In this document: piece by piece, positions 1-6,817 of the stretch
How the letters are laid out: each line of letters opens with the position of its first letter
Position numbering within the stretch: position 1 is the first letter of the stretch
Assembly: GCA_021812735.1 (NCBI GenBank)
Contig: JAKAMV010000028.1
Span: forward strand, 1-27,869
Origin: Chloroflexota bacterium
GTDB lineage: Bacteria; Chloroflexota; Limnocylindria; Limnocylindrales; CSP1-4
DNA length: 27,869 nucleotides
Direction of reading: 5' to 3'
Notes under the pieces: model-generated
Databases searched by the model: none
What the model saw: the letters and a program-made list of their open reading frames with translations, nothing else
Told to the model about the DNA's origin: nothing
Position numbers and translations under genes: made by a program

Positions 1-2
1 CC

Positions 3-287
3 ATCCGCCACAAGGACGGGCGCCTCACCGACGTGCTCTACAACGCCTCGGTCTACAAGGACGCCGCCGGCAGCGTGCTCGGCGTGTTCGCCGCCGCCCG
101 CGACGTGACCGAGCAGAAGCGGGCCGAGGCCGAGGTCGCCGAACAACGGACCAAGGAGCTGGAGCGGATCGCCGAACTCGAGCGGTTCCAGAAGCTCACC
201 GTCGGGCGCGAGCTGAAGATGATCGAGCTCAAGAAGGAGATCGAGGATCTGAAAGCGCTGGCTCCCGCGGGGAAGCCGACGGCGTGA
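3..287 (+). CDS. PAS-domain sensor protein, C-terminal part (5' end outside window)
   Basis: The open frame enters from the left edge and ends at TGA 285-287. The visible residues begin with the end of a PAS fold (KDGRLTDVLYNASVYKD, then a strand and DVTEQKRAEAE), the usual PAS-to-helix junction 'D(V/I)TE(Q/R)K'. A charged coiled coil follows (about 45 residues rich in E, K and R), then a short Pro/Ala tail. No kinase core is present after the PAS, so the protein ends in the helix, and it probably signals by association with the kinase encoded next. Its stop overlaps the GTG of that kinase by four bases (GTGA), which implies translational coupling. The N-terminal domains cannot be seen. The PAS assignment is good; ligand and partner are inference. 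Confidence 0.75.
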   Translation: MRHKDGRLTDVLYNASVYKDAAGSVLGVFAAARDVTEQKRAEAEVAEQRTKELERIAELERFQKLTVGRELKMIELKKEIEDLKALAPAGKPTA

Positions 288-1297
288 CCGGCGAGGTCGC
301 GACCGGCGCCGAGCGAGACCCCGCCGCCGACCCTGGCAGCTACGCGAAGGCCATCCTCAACATCCTCGACGACGCCGCGGGCGAGAGGACCCGGCTCGCG
401 GCCACGCAGAAGGCCATCCTCAACATCCTCGACGACTCTGCCGAGGAGAAGGCTCGCCTGGCCGACACCCAGCGCGCGGTGCTCAACATCCTCGAGGACT
501 TCGACGCCGAGAAGAGCAAGGTCGAGCAGATCAACGCCGAGATGGCCGCCGAGATCGCCGAGCGCAAGCGGATCGAAGAGGAGCTGCTGAAGGCGAAGGC
601 CGCCACCGACGCCTCCAACAGGGAACTCGAGGCCTTCAGCTATTCGGTGTCGCACGACCTGCGCGCGCCGCTGCGATCCATCGACGGCTTCAGCCAGGCG
701 CTGCTCGAGGATTATGCCGACCGCCTCGACGAACCGGGTCGGGCGCACCTCGCGCGCGTGCGCGCCGCCACCGTGCGCATGGGCGGACTGATCGACGACC
801 TGCTGCAGCTCTCGCGCATCACGCGCGCCGAGATGGTCCGCGAAACGGTGAACCTGAGCGTGCTCGCCGAGTCCGTCATGGGGGATCTGCAGCGCACCGA
901 GCCGGCACGCCGGGTCGAGATCACCGTCCAGCCCGGGCTCCAGGCCGAGGGCGATCCCGATCTGCTGCGTATCGTGCTCGTGAACCTGCTGTCGAACGCC
1001 TGGAAGTTCACGGGTCGGCAACCGGCGGCGCGCATCGAGCTGGGCGCCCGGGGGAACGGGGGCGAGCGCGCGTTCTTCGTCCGCGACAACGGCGTCGGCT
1101 TCGACATGGCCTACGCCCCCAAGCTCTTCGGTGCCTTCCAGCGCCTGCACGCCCAGGGAGAGTTCCCCGGCACGGGGATCGGTCTCGCCACCGTGCAGCG
1201 GATTGTCAACCGTCACGGTGGCCGGGTCTGGGCCGAGGCCGCCGTGGATCAGGGTTCGACGTTCTACTTCGCGCTTCAGCCAGGCCGCAGCACCTGA
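284..1297 (+). CDS. Phytochrome-type sensor histidine kinase with three 21-residue N-terminal repeats
   Basis: A 337-residue soluble histidine kinase. Residues 22-84 are three consecutive 21-residue repeats beginning KAILNILDD, KAILNILDD and RAVLNILED, followed by a coiled coil to about 115. The HisKA domain has the phospho-acceptor His124 in SYSVSHDLRAPLRSIDGF, the form seen in Cph1/bacteriophytochrome-like kinases. The ATPase domain shows the N box (LLSNAWKF, N238), the G1 box (DNGVGFDM) and the G2 box (GTGIGLATV). There are no membrane segments and no photosensory domain, so input probably comes from the PAS protein just upstream, whose gene overlaps this one by 4 bp. The start is GTG 284. 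Transfer to the response regulator encoded 9 bp downstream is the expected next step. The kinase assignment is firm; the signal is unknown. Confidence 0.93.
   Translation: MTGEVATGAERDPAADPGSYAKAILNILDDAAGERTRLAATQKAILNILDDSAEEKARLADTQRAVLNILEDFDAEKSKVEQINAEMAAEIAERKRIEEELLKAKAATDASNRELEAFSYSVSHDLRAPLRSIDGFSQALLEDYADRLDEPGRAHLARVRAATVRMGGLIDDLLQLSRITRAEMVRETVNLSVLAESVMGDLQRTEPARRVEITVQPGLQAEGDPDLLRIVLVNLLSNAWKFTGRQPAARIELGARGNGGERAFFVRDNGVGFDMAYAPKLFGAFQRLHAQGEFPGTGIGLATVQRIVNRHGGRVWAEAAVDQGSTFYFALQPGRST
347..535 (+). repeat. Three tandem 63-base (21-residue) coding repeats
   Basis: In-frame tandem repeats inside the histidine kinase gene, at 347-409, 410-472 and 473-535. The first two are nearly identical at their starts (aaggccatcctcaacatcct); the third has diverged. 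Each encodes a hydrophobic patch (AILNILDD or AVLNILED) followed by a charged helix ending in TQ or IN. A 21-residue period equals three heptads, so the repeats can stack as one continuous coiled coil between input and catalytic core. Confidence 0.85.
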
Positions 1298-1306
1298 GGA
1301 GGCAAC

Positions 1307-1765
1307 ATGGATGACATGGCCAAGATCATTCTGCTCGTCGAGGACAATCCGGACGACGAGGCGCTGACGCTGCGCGCCCTCAAGAAGAACAACATCCTCA
1401 ACGAGGTGGTGGTCGCGCGCGACGGGGCCGAGGCGCTCGACTACCTGTTCTGTCGCGGCGCCCACGTCGGCCGCGACCCACAGACGCAGCCGGCGGTCAC
1501 GCTGCTCGATCTCAAGCTGCCCAAGGTGGACGGGCTCGAGGTGCTGAAGGAGATCCGGGCCAACCCGTCCACGGCGCTGCTGCCGGTGGTGATCCTCACC
1601 TCCTCCAAGGAAGAGCCGGACCGCATCAACGGGTACCGCCTCGGCGCCAACAGCTACATCCGCAAGCCGGTCGACTTCGGTCAGTTCATGGAGGCGGTCC
1701 GGTCGCTCGGGTTGTACTGGCTGGTGCTGAACGAGGCTCCTCCCAGCCAGCGGGGAGAGCGGTGA
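1307..1765 (+). CDS. Single-domain response regulator (Rcp1/CheY-like)
   Basis: A 152-residue stand-alone receiver. The acidic pair E12/D13 (LLVEDNPDD), phospho-acceptor D68 (LLDLKLPKVDG), T98 (VILTSS) and K120 (YIRKPVDF) are all present. The long loop between strands 2 and 3 (LFCRGAHVGRDPQTQP) is typical of the Rcp1 subgroup that partners phytochrome-type kinases, matching the kinase upstream. The start is ATG 1307, four bases after a perfect AGGAGG at 1297-1302 that overlaps the kinase stop codon. ATG 1316 is a less well spaced alternative. The gene overlaps the next by 4 bp (GTGA). There is no output domain, so it probably relays phosphate to, or binds, the hybrid kinase or EAL protein downstream (inference). 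Confidence 0.93.
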   Translation: MDDMAKIILLVEDNPDDEALTLRALKKNNILNEVVVARDGAEALDYLFCRGAHVGRDPQTQPAVTLLDLKLPKVDGLEVLKEIRANPSTALLPVVILTSSKEEPDRINGYRLGANSYIRKPVDFGQFMEAVRSLGLYWLVLNEAPPSQRGER

Positions 1766-3705
1766 CGAGGTCGCTGCGTGCCCTGATCGTCGAGGATTCG
1801 GAGGATGACGCCGCGCTGCTGCTGCGCGAGTTGCGGCGCGGCGGGTACGAGCCGACGCATGCGCGGGTCGAGACTGCCGAGACGATGCGCGCCGAACTGT
1901 CGGGCCATCCCTGGGACATCGTGCTCTCCGACTTCACCATGCCGCAGTTCGACGCCTTCGATGCCCTGGCCGTGCTGCGCAGCACGGGGCTCGATCTCCC
2001 GTTCATCATCGTCTCGGGCACCATCGGCGAGGATCGCGCGGTGGCTGCCATGCAGGCGGGCGCGCACGACTACATCCTGAAGGGAAACCTGAAACGCCTG
2101 GTGCCTGCGGTGGAGCGTGAACTCGAACAGGCCGGGCAACGCCGGGCACGACGCCAGGCGGAGGAGGTGCTGCGCCACGCCCGAGCCACGGAGGTGCGCC
2201 TCGGTCGCCTCCTCGACGAGTCGTCGGACGAGATCCACGTGTTCGACGCGGAAACGCTGCGCTTCGTCCAGACCAATGCCGGCGCCCGGCGCAACCTCGG
2301 CTACACAGAAGACGAGCTCAGCCGGATGACGCCCGCCGATCTCCAGTCCGAGTACACGCCCGAGGACATCGTGGCGCTTCTGGAACCGCTCCGCGCCGGA
2401 GAGCGCGACCGGCTGCGGGTCGAGACGTTTCAGCGCCGGAAAGACGGCTCCACCTACCCGGTCGAGGTGCGGCTCCGATACGTCGCCTCCGAGGAGCCGC
2501 CGGTCTTCGTCACGATCGCCCAGGACATCACGGAGCGGCGGGCACTCGAGAGCCAGCTGCTCCAGGCCCAGAAGATGGAGGCGATCGGGCAGCTGGCGGG
2601 TGGGATCGCCCACGACTTCAACAACGTGCTCACCGCCATTCGCGGGTACGCCGAGTTCGCCCGTCGGGGCCTCGAGGAGGACGCCAGCCGCCGGAACGAC
2701 CTCGATGAGGTCGTCGCGAACACCGATCGGGCAGCGTTGCTCGTTCGGCAGCTCCTGGCCTTCGGCCGCCGCCAGATGCTCTCACCACGCGTCATCGACC
2801 CGGTCGTGGTCGTCGAGGGCGTCGCTTCGCTGCTGCGCCGGCTGCTCGGCGAACATATCGAGCTCACGACGCACGCGGCGCATCGCTCGGCCCAGGTCAA
2901 GGCCGACCCGAGCCAGCTCGAGCAGGTGATCGTCAACCTGGCCGTGAACGCCCGCGACGCGATGCCCGACGGAGGACGGCTCACGATCGAGCTCACGGAC
3001 GTCGAGCTGGGCCCCGGATACCCCGCCACGCACCTCGACGCGATCCCGGGCCCGTACGTGCTCCTCACGGTCTCCGATACCGGCGTCGGCATGGACGCCG
3101 AGACGCGGGCGCACATGTTCGAGCCGTTCTTCACGACCAAGGAGCCGGGCAAGGGGACCGGCATGGGCCTGGCGACGGTGTACGGCATCGTCAAGCAGTC
3201 CGGAGGGTTCATCTACGTCTATAGCGAGCCCGGCCGCGGCTCGACGTTCAAGATCTATCTGCCCCGCGTCATGGAGGAGCCGGCGGTGATGCTCGCGGAC
3301 GCCGCGGCGGCCCGACCGTCGCTGTCCGGCGCAGAGACGATCCTCCTCGTCGAGGACGATCCCGCGGTGCGCGGCCTCGCGCGCCGCACGCTCGAGGAGC
3401 AGGGGTACACGGTGCTCGAGGCCGCGGGTGGCGCCGAGGCGCTTGCGATCGCCGCCTCGCATGTCGGCCCGATCGCGCTGCTCGTGACCGACGTCGTCAT
3501 GCCCGGCCTGCAGGGCCACCAGCTCGCCGAGCAGCTCACGGCGGCACGGCCCGACCTGCGCGTCCTCTACGTGTCCGGGTTCACCGAGAACTCGGTGATT
3601 CACCATGGGGTGCCCGAGCAGGGAGTGGCATTCCTGTCGAAACCGTTCAGTGCCGACGCGTTGGGGGGAGCCGTGCGGCGGGTGCTCGACGGGCAGCCCG
3701 GATGA
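1762..3705 (+). CDS. Hybrid sensor histidine kinase/response regulator, REC-PAS-HisKA-HATPase-REC
   Basis: A 647-residue cytoplasmic protein. The N-terminal receiver (about 6-120) has E11/D12, acceptor D57 (VLSDFTMPQFD) and K107 in DYILKGNL. A helix follows, then a PAS domain (about 145-258) ending QDITERR. The HisKA domain has H284 in GGIAHDFNNVLTAIRGYAE, the NtrB-like form common in orphan hybrid kinases. The ATPase domain has the N box (VNLAVNARDAMPDGG), DTGVGMD, FFTTKEPGKGTGMGLATVYG and GRGSTFKIYLP. The C-terminal receiver (about 525-643) has acceptor D577 (VTDVVMPGLQG) and K627 (FLSKPFS). All catalytic residues are intact. The start is GTG 1762, overlapping the upstream stop; its own stop overlaps the next ATG (ATGA). 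Having a receiver at each end suggests it takes phosphate from upstream and passes it on. No membrane segment. Confidence 0.93.
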   Translation: MTRSLRALIVEDSEDDAALLLRELRRGGYEPTHARVETAETMRAELSGHPWDIVLSDFTMPQFDAFDALAVLRSTGLDLPFIIVSGTIGEDRAVAAMQAGAHDYILKGNLKRLVPAVERELEQAGQRRARRQAEEVLRHARATEVRLGRLLDESSDEIHVFDAETLRFVQTNAGARRNLGYTEDELSRMTPADLQSEYTPEDIVALLEPLRAGERDRLRVETFQRRKDGSTYPVEVRLRYVASEEPPVFVTIAQDITERRALESQLLQAQKMEAIGQLAGGIAHDFNNVLTAIRGYAEFARRGLEEDASRRNDLDEVVANTDRAALLVRQLLAFGRRQMLSPRVIDPVVVVEGVASLLRRLLGEHIELTTHAAHRSAQVKADPSQLEQVIVNLAVNARDAMPDGGRLTIELTDVELGPGYPATHLDAIPGPYVLLTVSDTGVGMDAETRAHMFEPFFTTKEPGKGTGMGLATVYGIVKQSGGFIYVYSEPGRGSTFKIYLPRVMEEPAVMLADAAAARPSLSGAETILLVEDDPAVRGLARRTLEEQGYTVLEAAGGAEALAIAASHVGPIALLVTDVVMPGLQGHQLAEQLTAARPDLRVLYVSGFTENSVIHHGVPEQGVAFLSKPFSADALGGAVRRVLDGQPG

Positions 3706-5339
3706 CGGAGCCGGACCGACCGCTCGAGGCGGCGAGCGATCCCGTCCTCGTCGTGGACGACGAGGACGCCGTACGCAGTCTCTTCGCTCGGGCACTCCGC
3801 GACGCCGGGTACGACACCCGCGAGGCGGCCGACGGCGTCGAGGCACTCGACCTGCTCGAGCGCGAGCGAGTCGCGCTCATCGTGCTCGACAGTACGATGC
3901 CGCGGCTCGACGGGGCGGGGGTCGTCCGTGCCGTCCGCGAGCGCGCCGCCACGCGCACGCTGCCGGTCATCCTCATCACCGGCTCAGGCGACGAGAACAG
4001 CGTCATCACCGGCCTCGAGGCAGGAGCCGACGACTTCCTCGAGAAACCGGCCCGCCTCGACGAGGTCGTCGCGCGCGTTCGTGCGCACCTGCGGAGTCGC
4101 ACGACCTGGTTGAGCGTGGTCGAGGAGGAGCTGCAGGGTCGCTCGGCGGTCGTCGAGGCCCTGAGCCACCTCGCCCTGCCCTTGGCAACCCCACCCGAGG
4201 AAGCTGCGGAAGCCATCGTCGCCGAGCTGTCGCGACGAACCGCCTGCGACTTCATCGCCGTCTGGCAGCTCATCCGAGGCGATCACCTGCTCGAGCTCGC
4301 GACGTACACCCGGATCGACGGCATGCGGCGCGGTGGGACCCCTGTCGAAACGGGCCTCTCGCGCGACCTGGTGGCTCGCGCCCGCCAGGGTCCGTGGGTC
4401 GAGGACGTCGTGCCGTCCGAGGGCGACGTGCGAGCGGCGGCATTCGTTGCGGCGAACGTCACCATCGGCGCCGGTGCACCGATCCATGCCGGCGACGAGC
4501 TGGTCGGCTTGCTGTGGCTCGGCGTCGGTCAGGAGGCGCAGCGGCCCGCGCCGGTTCGGAGGGCCGGGCTCCTCGCCTCCGCCATCGACTATGCGAGCAT
4601 CCTCGGCGCCACCGTCGGGTCGGCCCTCGCCGATCGCCGCGGCAGGGCGGCGATCCGGGCGGAGCTCCAGGGCGCCCTCGCCGCTCGAGCGTTCCATCCC
4701 GTCTTCCAGCCGATGGTCGACCTCGGGTCGCGTCACATCGTCGGCTATGAGGCCCTGACCCGGTTCGCCGATGGCACCCGGCCGGACTTGCGGTTTGCGC
4801 AGGCCGCTGCGGTCGGTCTCGGACCCGACTACGAGCTCGCCGCGATCGAAGCAGCGCTCGCTGCCGCGTCACGCCTGCCTAGCGATGCGTTCCTGTCCCT
4901 CAACGCGTCGCCGGGTCTCGTGCTCGGAAGCACGCGCCGGCTACGAGAATCGATCCGATCGACCACCCGACAGCTCATCATCGAGCTCACCGAGCACGTC
5001 CCGATCGACGATTACGCGGCGGTTCGCGAGGCGATCGCAGAGCTCGGCGGTGTCGGCCTTGCGGTCGATGACGCCGGCGCCGGATACGCGAGCCTCCGGC
5101 ACATCCTCGAGCTGGGACCGACGTTCGTGAAGCTCGACGTCAGCCTCGTTCGCGCCATCGAGGGCGACGGGCTCCGCCAGGCACTCGCGGCGGGTCTCGA
5201 CTACTTCGCCCTCAGGAGTGGCTTTCACCTCATCGCCGAGGGCGTCGAGACCGAGGACGAGGCGGCCACGCTGGAAGGGCTGGGCATCGAGTTCGGGCAG
5301 GGCTACTTGTTCGGGCGCCCGGAACCGGTCGGGGACTGA
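3702..5339 (+). CDS. Cyclic-di-GMP phosphodiesterase, REC-GAF-EAL
   Basis: A 545-residue response regulator that should hydrolyse cyclic di-GMP to pGpG. The receiver (about 12-130) has D19/D20, D63 (IVLDSTMPRLDG) and K115 (FLEKPARLDE). A GAF-like region (about 150-310) follows. The EAL domain (about 320-540) keeps the residues needed for metal and catalysis: E350 in YEALTRF, N401 (LSLNASP), E428 (IIELTEH), D456/D457 (VDDAGAGYASL), K478 (KLDVSLV), E513 (AEGVET) and Q533 (GQGYLFGRP). It therefore looks active, not a degenerate binder. No GGDEF domain is present. ATG 3702 overlaps the hybrid kinase stop (ATGA), so it is the last gene and the probable output of the operon. Confidence 0.92.
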   Translation: MTEPDRPLEAASDPVLVVDDEDAVRSLFARALRDAGYDTREAADGVEALDLLERERVALIVLDSTMPRLDGAGVVRAVRERAATRTLPVILITGSGDENSVITGLEAGADDFLEKPARLDEVVARVRAHLRSRTTWLSVVEEELQGRSAVVEALSHLALPLATPPEEAAEAIVAELSRRTACDFIAVWQLIRGDHLLELATYTRIDGMRRGGTPVETGLSRDLVARARQGPWVEDVVPSEGDVRAAAFVAANVTIGAGAPIHAGDELVGLLWLGVGQEAQRPAPVRRAGLLASAIDYASILGATVGSALADRRGRAAIRAELQGALAARAFHPVFQPMVDLGSRHIVGYEALTRFADGTRPDLRFAQAAAVGLGPDYELAAIEAALAAASRLPSDAFLSLNASPGLVLGSTRRLRESIRSTTRQLIIELTEHVPIDDYAAVREAIAELGGVGLAVDDAGAGYASLRHILELGPTFVKLDVSLVRAIEGDGLRQALAAGLDYFALRSGFHLIAEGVETEDEAATLEGLGIEFGQGYLFGRPEPVGD

Positions 5340-5452
5340 ACGCTGGCCGCCGGCCTCGCCGCGACCGAGGTGCTCTCGGGGTTGCGAGGCCACGACCCAC
5401 GGACGCGCGCTCGTCGACAACGGGCTATCACTGCGGGACCGAGCTACGCATC

Positions 5453-5489
5453 TGTACAACTTGACAACTTGCGCTGCCTGAGGCAGGAT
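5453..5489 (+). promoter_or_regulatory. Promoter of the toxin-antitoxin pair, leaderless, with TGTACA core
   Basis: TTGACA at 5461-5466 (perfect -35), a 17-base spacer, and CAGGAT at 5484-5489 as -10. The ATG at 5496 follows six bases after the -10, so transcription should begin at or next to the start codon. A TGTACA palindrome at 5453-5458 and a direct repeat acaactt (5456-5462 and 5464-5470) overlap the -35. TGTACA is the known core of YefM/YoeB operators, so autoregulation by the antitoxin is plausible (inference). Confidence 0.6.
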
Positions 5490-5495
5490 CGGCTC

Positions 5496-5945
5496 ATGCA
5501 GGAGCTCACCTACTCGGACGCACGGGCCGAACTCGCCAACCTCCACGAACACGCGCTGGCGCACCTGCCGACGAGGATCACCCGCCGTCGAGCGGATCCT
5601 GCTGTCCTCCTGTCCGAGGCGGACTTCCGCGCTCTGCTCAGCCGCTATGTGTTCAGCCCCGAAGTCTTCTTCGAGCCGTCGATCGTGTCGATCTGGCTGC
5701 CTGAGCTGGCCGTTTGGGGACGGGGCGGCTCGTTCGCCGAGGCGCGCGCAGATCTCCTCGGCGAACTCGACCAGTTGCTCGGGGTCCTCGAGACCGACGA
5801 GCGCGTCCGACTGGCGCCCAACATGGTCGAGCGGCTTCCCTGGATCTACCGACTGATGGGCGCGGCTTCCGACGAGGAGTTGGAAGGGATGCTCTTCGCC
5901 GAACCTGTGGTTGAGGCGTCTGCACCGGCCCTCGTCGGCGCCTGA
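5496..5945 (+). CDS. Antitoxin with Phd/YefM-like N-terminus and HicB-like C-terminus
   Basis: A 149-residue protein. Residues 1-50 (MQELTYSDARAELANL, then TRITRRRADPAVLLSEADF) follow the Phd/YefM pattern: a short strand, an S-D/E-A-R-A helix, a 'TRRR-PAVLLS-ADF' strand and a helix. This part usually binds operator DNA as a dimer. Residues about 62-100 (SIVSIWLPELAVWGRGGSFAEARADLLGEL) resemble the HicB partial RNase-H fold ('V-LPEL--G-G-T-EEA'). The remaining tail is acidic and may cap the toxin. The next gene begins three bases after the stop and encodes a HicA-like toxin, which supports an antitoxin role. I chose ATG 5496 and not the upstream in-frame ATG 5370 because of the promoter geometry and because the extra N-terminal residues are low complexity. 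Family placement is moderate; the hybrid reading is inference. Confidence 0.68.
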   Translation: MQELTYSDARAELANLHEHALAHLPTRITRRRADPAVLLSEADFRALLSRYVFSPEVFFEPSIVSIWLPELAVWGRGGSFAEARADLLGELDQLLGVLETDERVRLAPNMVERLPWIYRLMGAASDEELEGMLFAEPVVEASAPALVGA

Positions 5946-5948
5946 TCC

Positions 5949-6374
5949 TTGGCGACATTCCGGGATCTCCGTCAGTACGTCACGAACGACGGTTGGACCG
6001 AGGAGCCGAACCTCGCCCGCGGCCGCCGACGGACAGGCGATCATCGGCGTTACTTCCGCGAGCTGGCCGATGGAACGCGTCTGAGGACCAAGGTCTCCCA
6101 CGACGAGGACGCCGAGATCGGCGAGGACCTGTTCCATCGGATCCTTCGGGATCAACTCGGGGTGACCGAGGAGCGGTTCTGGGAGGTTGTCCGGGGACAA
6201 GCGGGAACCGCGACCGAGGCGGCACAACCTGCCGTCGAACCGGTGCCGGGTTGGCTGGTGACGCGACTGCTCCTCACCGTCGGGCTGTCCGAGCCTCTGG
6301 TTGCGCAGATGACTCCTGACGAAGCGCGCGCCGCCTGGCTCGAGTACCAGGCCCAACCTCGCGAAGACACGTAG
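5949..6374 (+). CDS. HicA-like mRNA interferase toxin, TTG start
   Basis: A 141-residue protein. Residues 1-80 resemble HicA: FRDLRQYVTNDGW, then GRRRTGDHRRYFREL and TRLRTKVSHDEDAEIGEDLFHRILRDQLGV. HicA toxins have a dsRBD-like fold and cut mRNA using a histidine in a strand ending 'GSH'; here His51 in TKVSH is the equivalent candidate. The C-terminal 50 residues (PGWLVTRLLLTVGLSEPLV, then TPDEARAAWLEYQ) are an extra helical extension not seen in minimal HicA. The start is TTG 5949, three bases after the antitoxin stop, and no good in-frame ATG lies near. The rare TTG fits low toxin output. Order is antitoxin then toxin, the reverse of classic hicAB. Confidence is moderate because similarity is by motif only. 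Confidence 0.62.
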   Translation: MATFRDLRQYVTNDGWTEEPNLARGRRRTGDHRRYFRELADGTRLRTKVSHDEDAEIGEDLFHRILRDQLGVTEERFWEVVRGQAGTATEAAQPAVEPVPGWLVTRLLLTVGLSEPLVAQMTPDEARAAWLEYQAQPREDT

Positions 6375-6782
6375 CGGTTCCGAATAGCGATCCCGAACCC
6401 GAGGTCAGCGACGGGGCGGCAAAGCTCGGCCCCCGAGGGAACCGCGCACGCGTCGCCGATAGGTGGGTCATACGCCCGCGGAGGATGGTGATGATCAAGC
6501 TCGAATCTGACTGATATCAGGCGGCTGCTCCAGCGTCACACAGTCGAGTTGCCTGACCAGCGCTCTGCCCCGGAAACCTCGATCTCCAGCGGGAGTCGGG
6601 CCGGGACGTTAAGGTCGGTTCTGGCGGTGCGACTCCTCTCGCCCCGACCAGATCCGCGAGCTGCCGCGTTTCGTGCTCAGAATCGCGGCAAGGAGGTCCC
6701 TCCCTCGGTCCTCATCTTGCACCGCCGTACCCGAGTTGTCCCGTCTCCTTGGCTCCGAGCCCCCCGATTCTGCAAGTGTCGA
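6375..6782. other. Intergenic stretch without a recognisable gene
   Basis: About 400 bases between the toxin gene and the next promoter. Short frames exist on both strands (for example + 6549-6824), but none has protein-like composition, a family motif or a ribosome binding site. Composition is less GC-extreme than the flanking genes. No tRNA arms, terminator with a T-run or repeat array was seen. Confidence 0.6.
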
Positions 6783-6811
6783 TTGCCAGAAGCACTCCAA
6801 TTTCGTAAACT
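6783..6811 (+). promoter_or_regulatory. Promoter of the AAA ATPase gene, leaderless
   Basis: TTGCCA at 6783-6788 (5 of 6 match to -35), a 17-base spacer, TAAACT at 6806-6811 as -10, then six bases and the ATG at 6818. The transcript should start at or within a base or two of the start codon. There is no Shine-Dalgarno sequence in front of this ATG, as expected for a leaderless mRNA. Confidence 0.6.
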
Positions 6812-6817
6812 GGCTCT

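Noticed and set aside
53..1465. Long minus-strand open frame (470 codons) across the signalling genes
   Set aside because: It lies opposite the clearly coding histidine kinase and regulator; its composition (Gly/Val/Arg/Leu-rich without motifs) is that of an antisense shadow in high-GC DNA.
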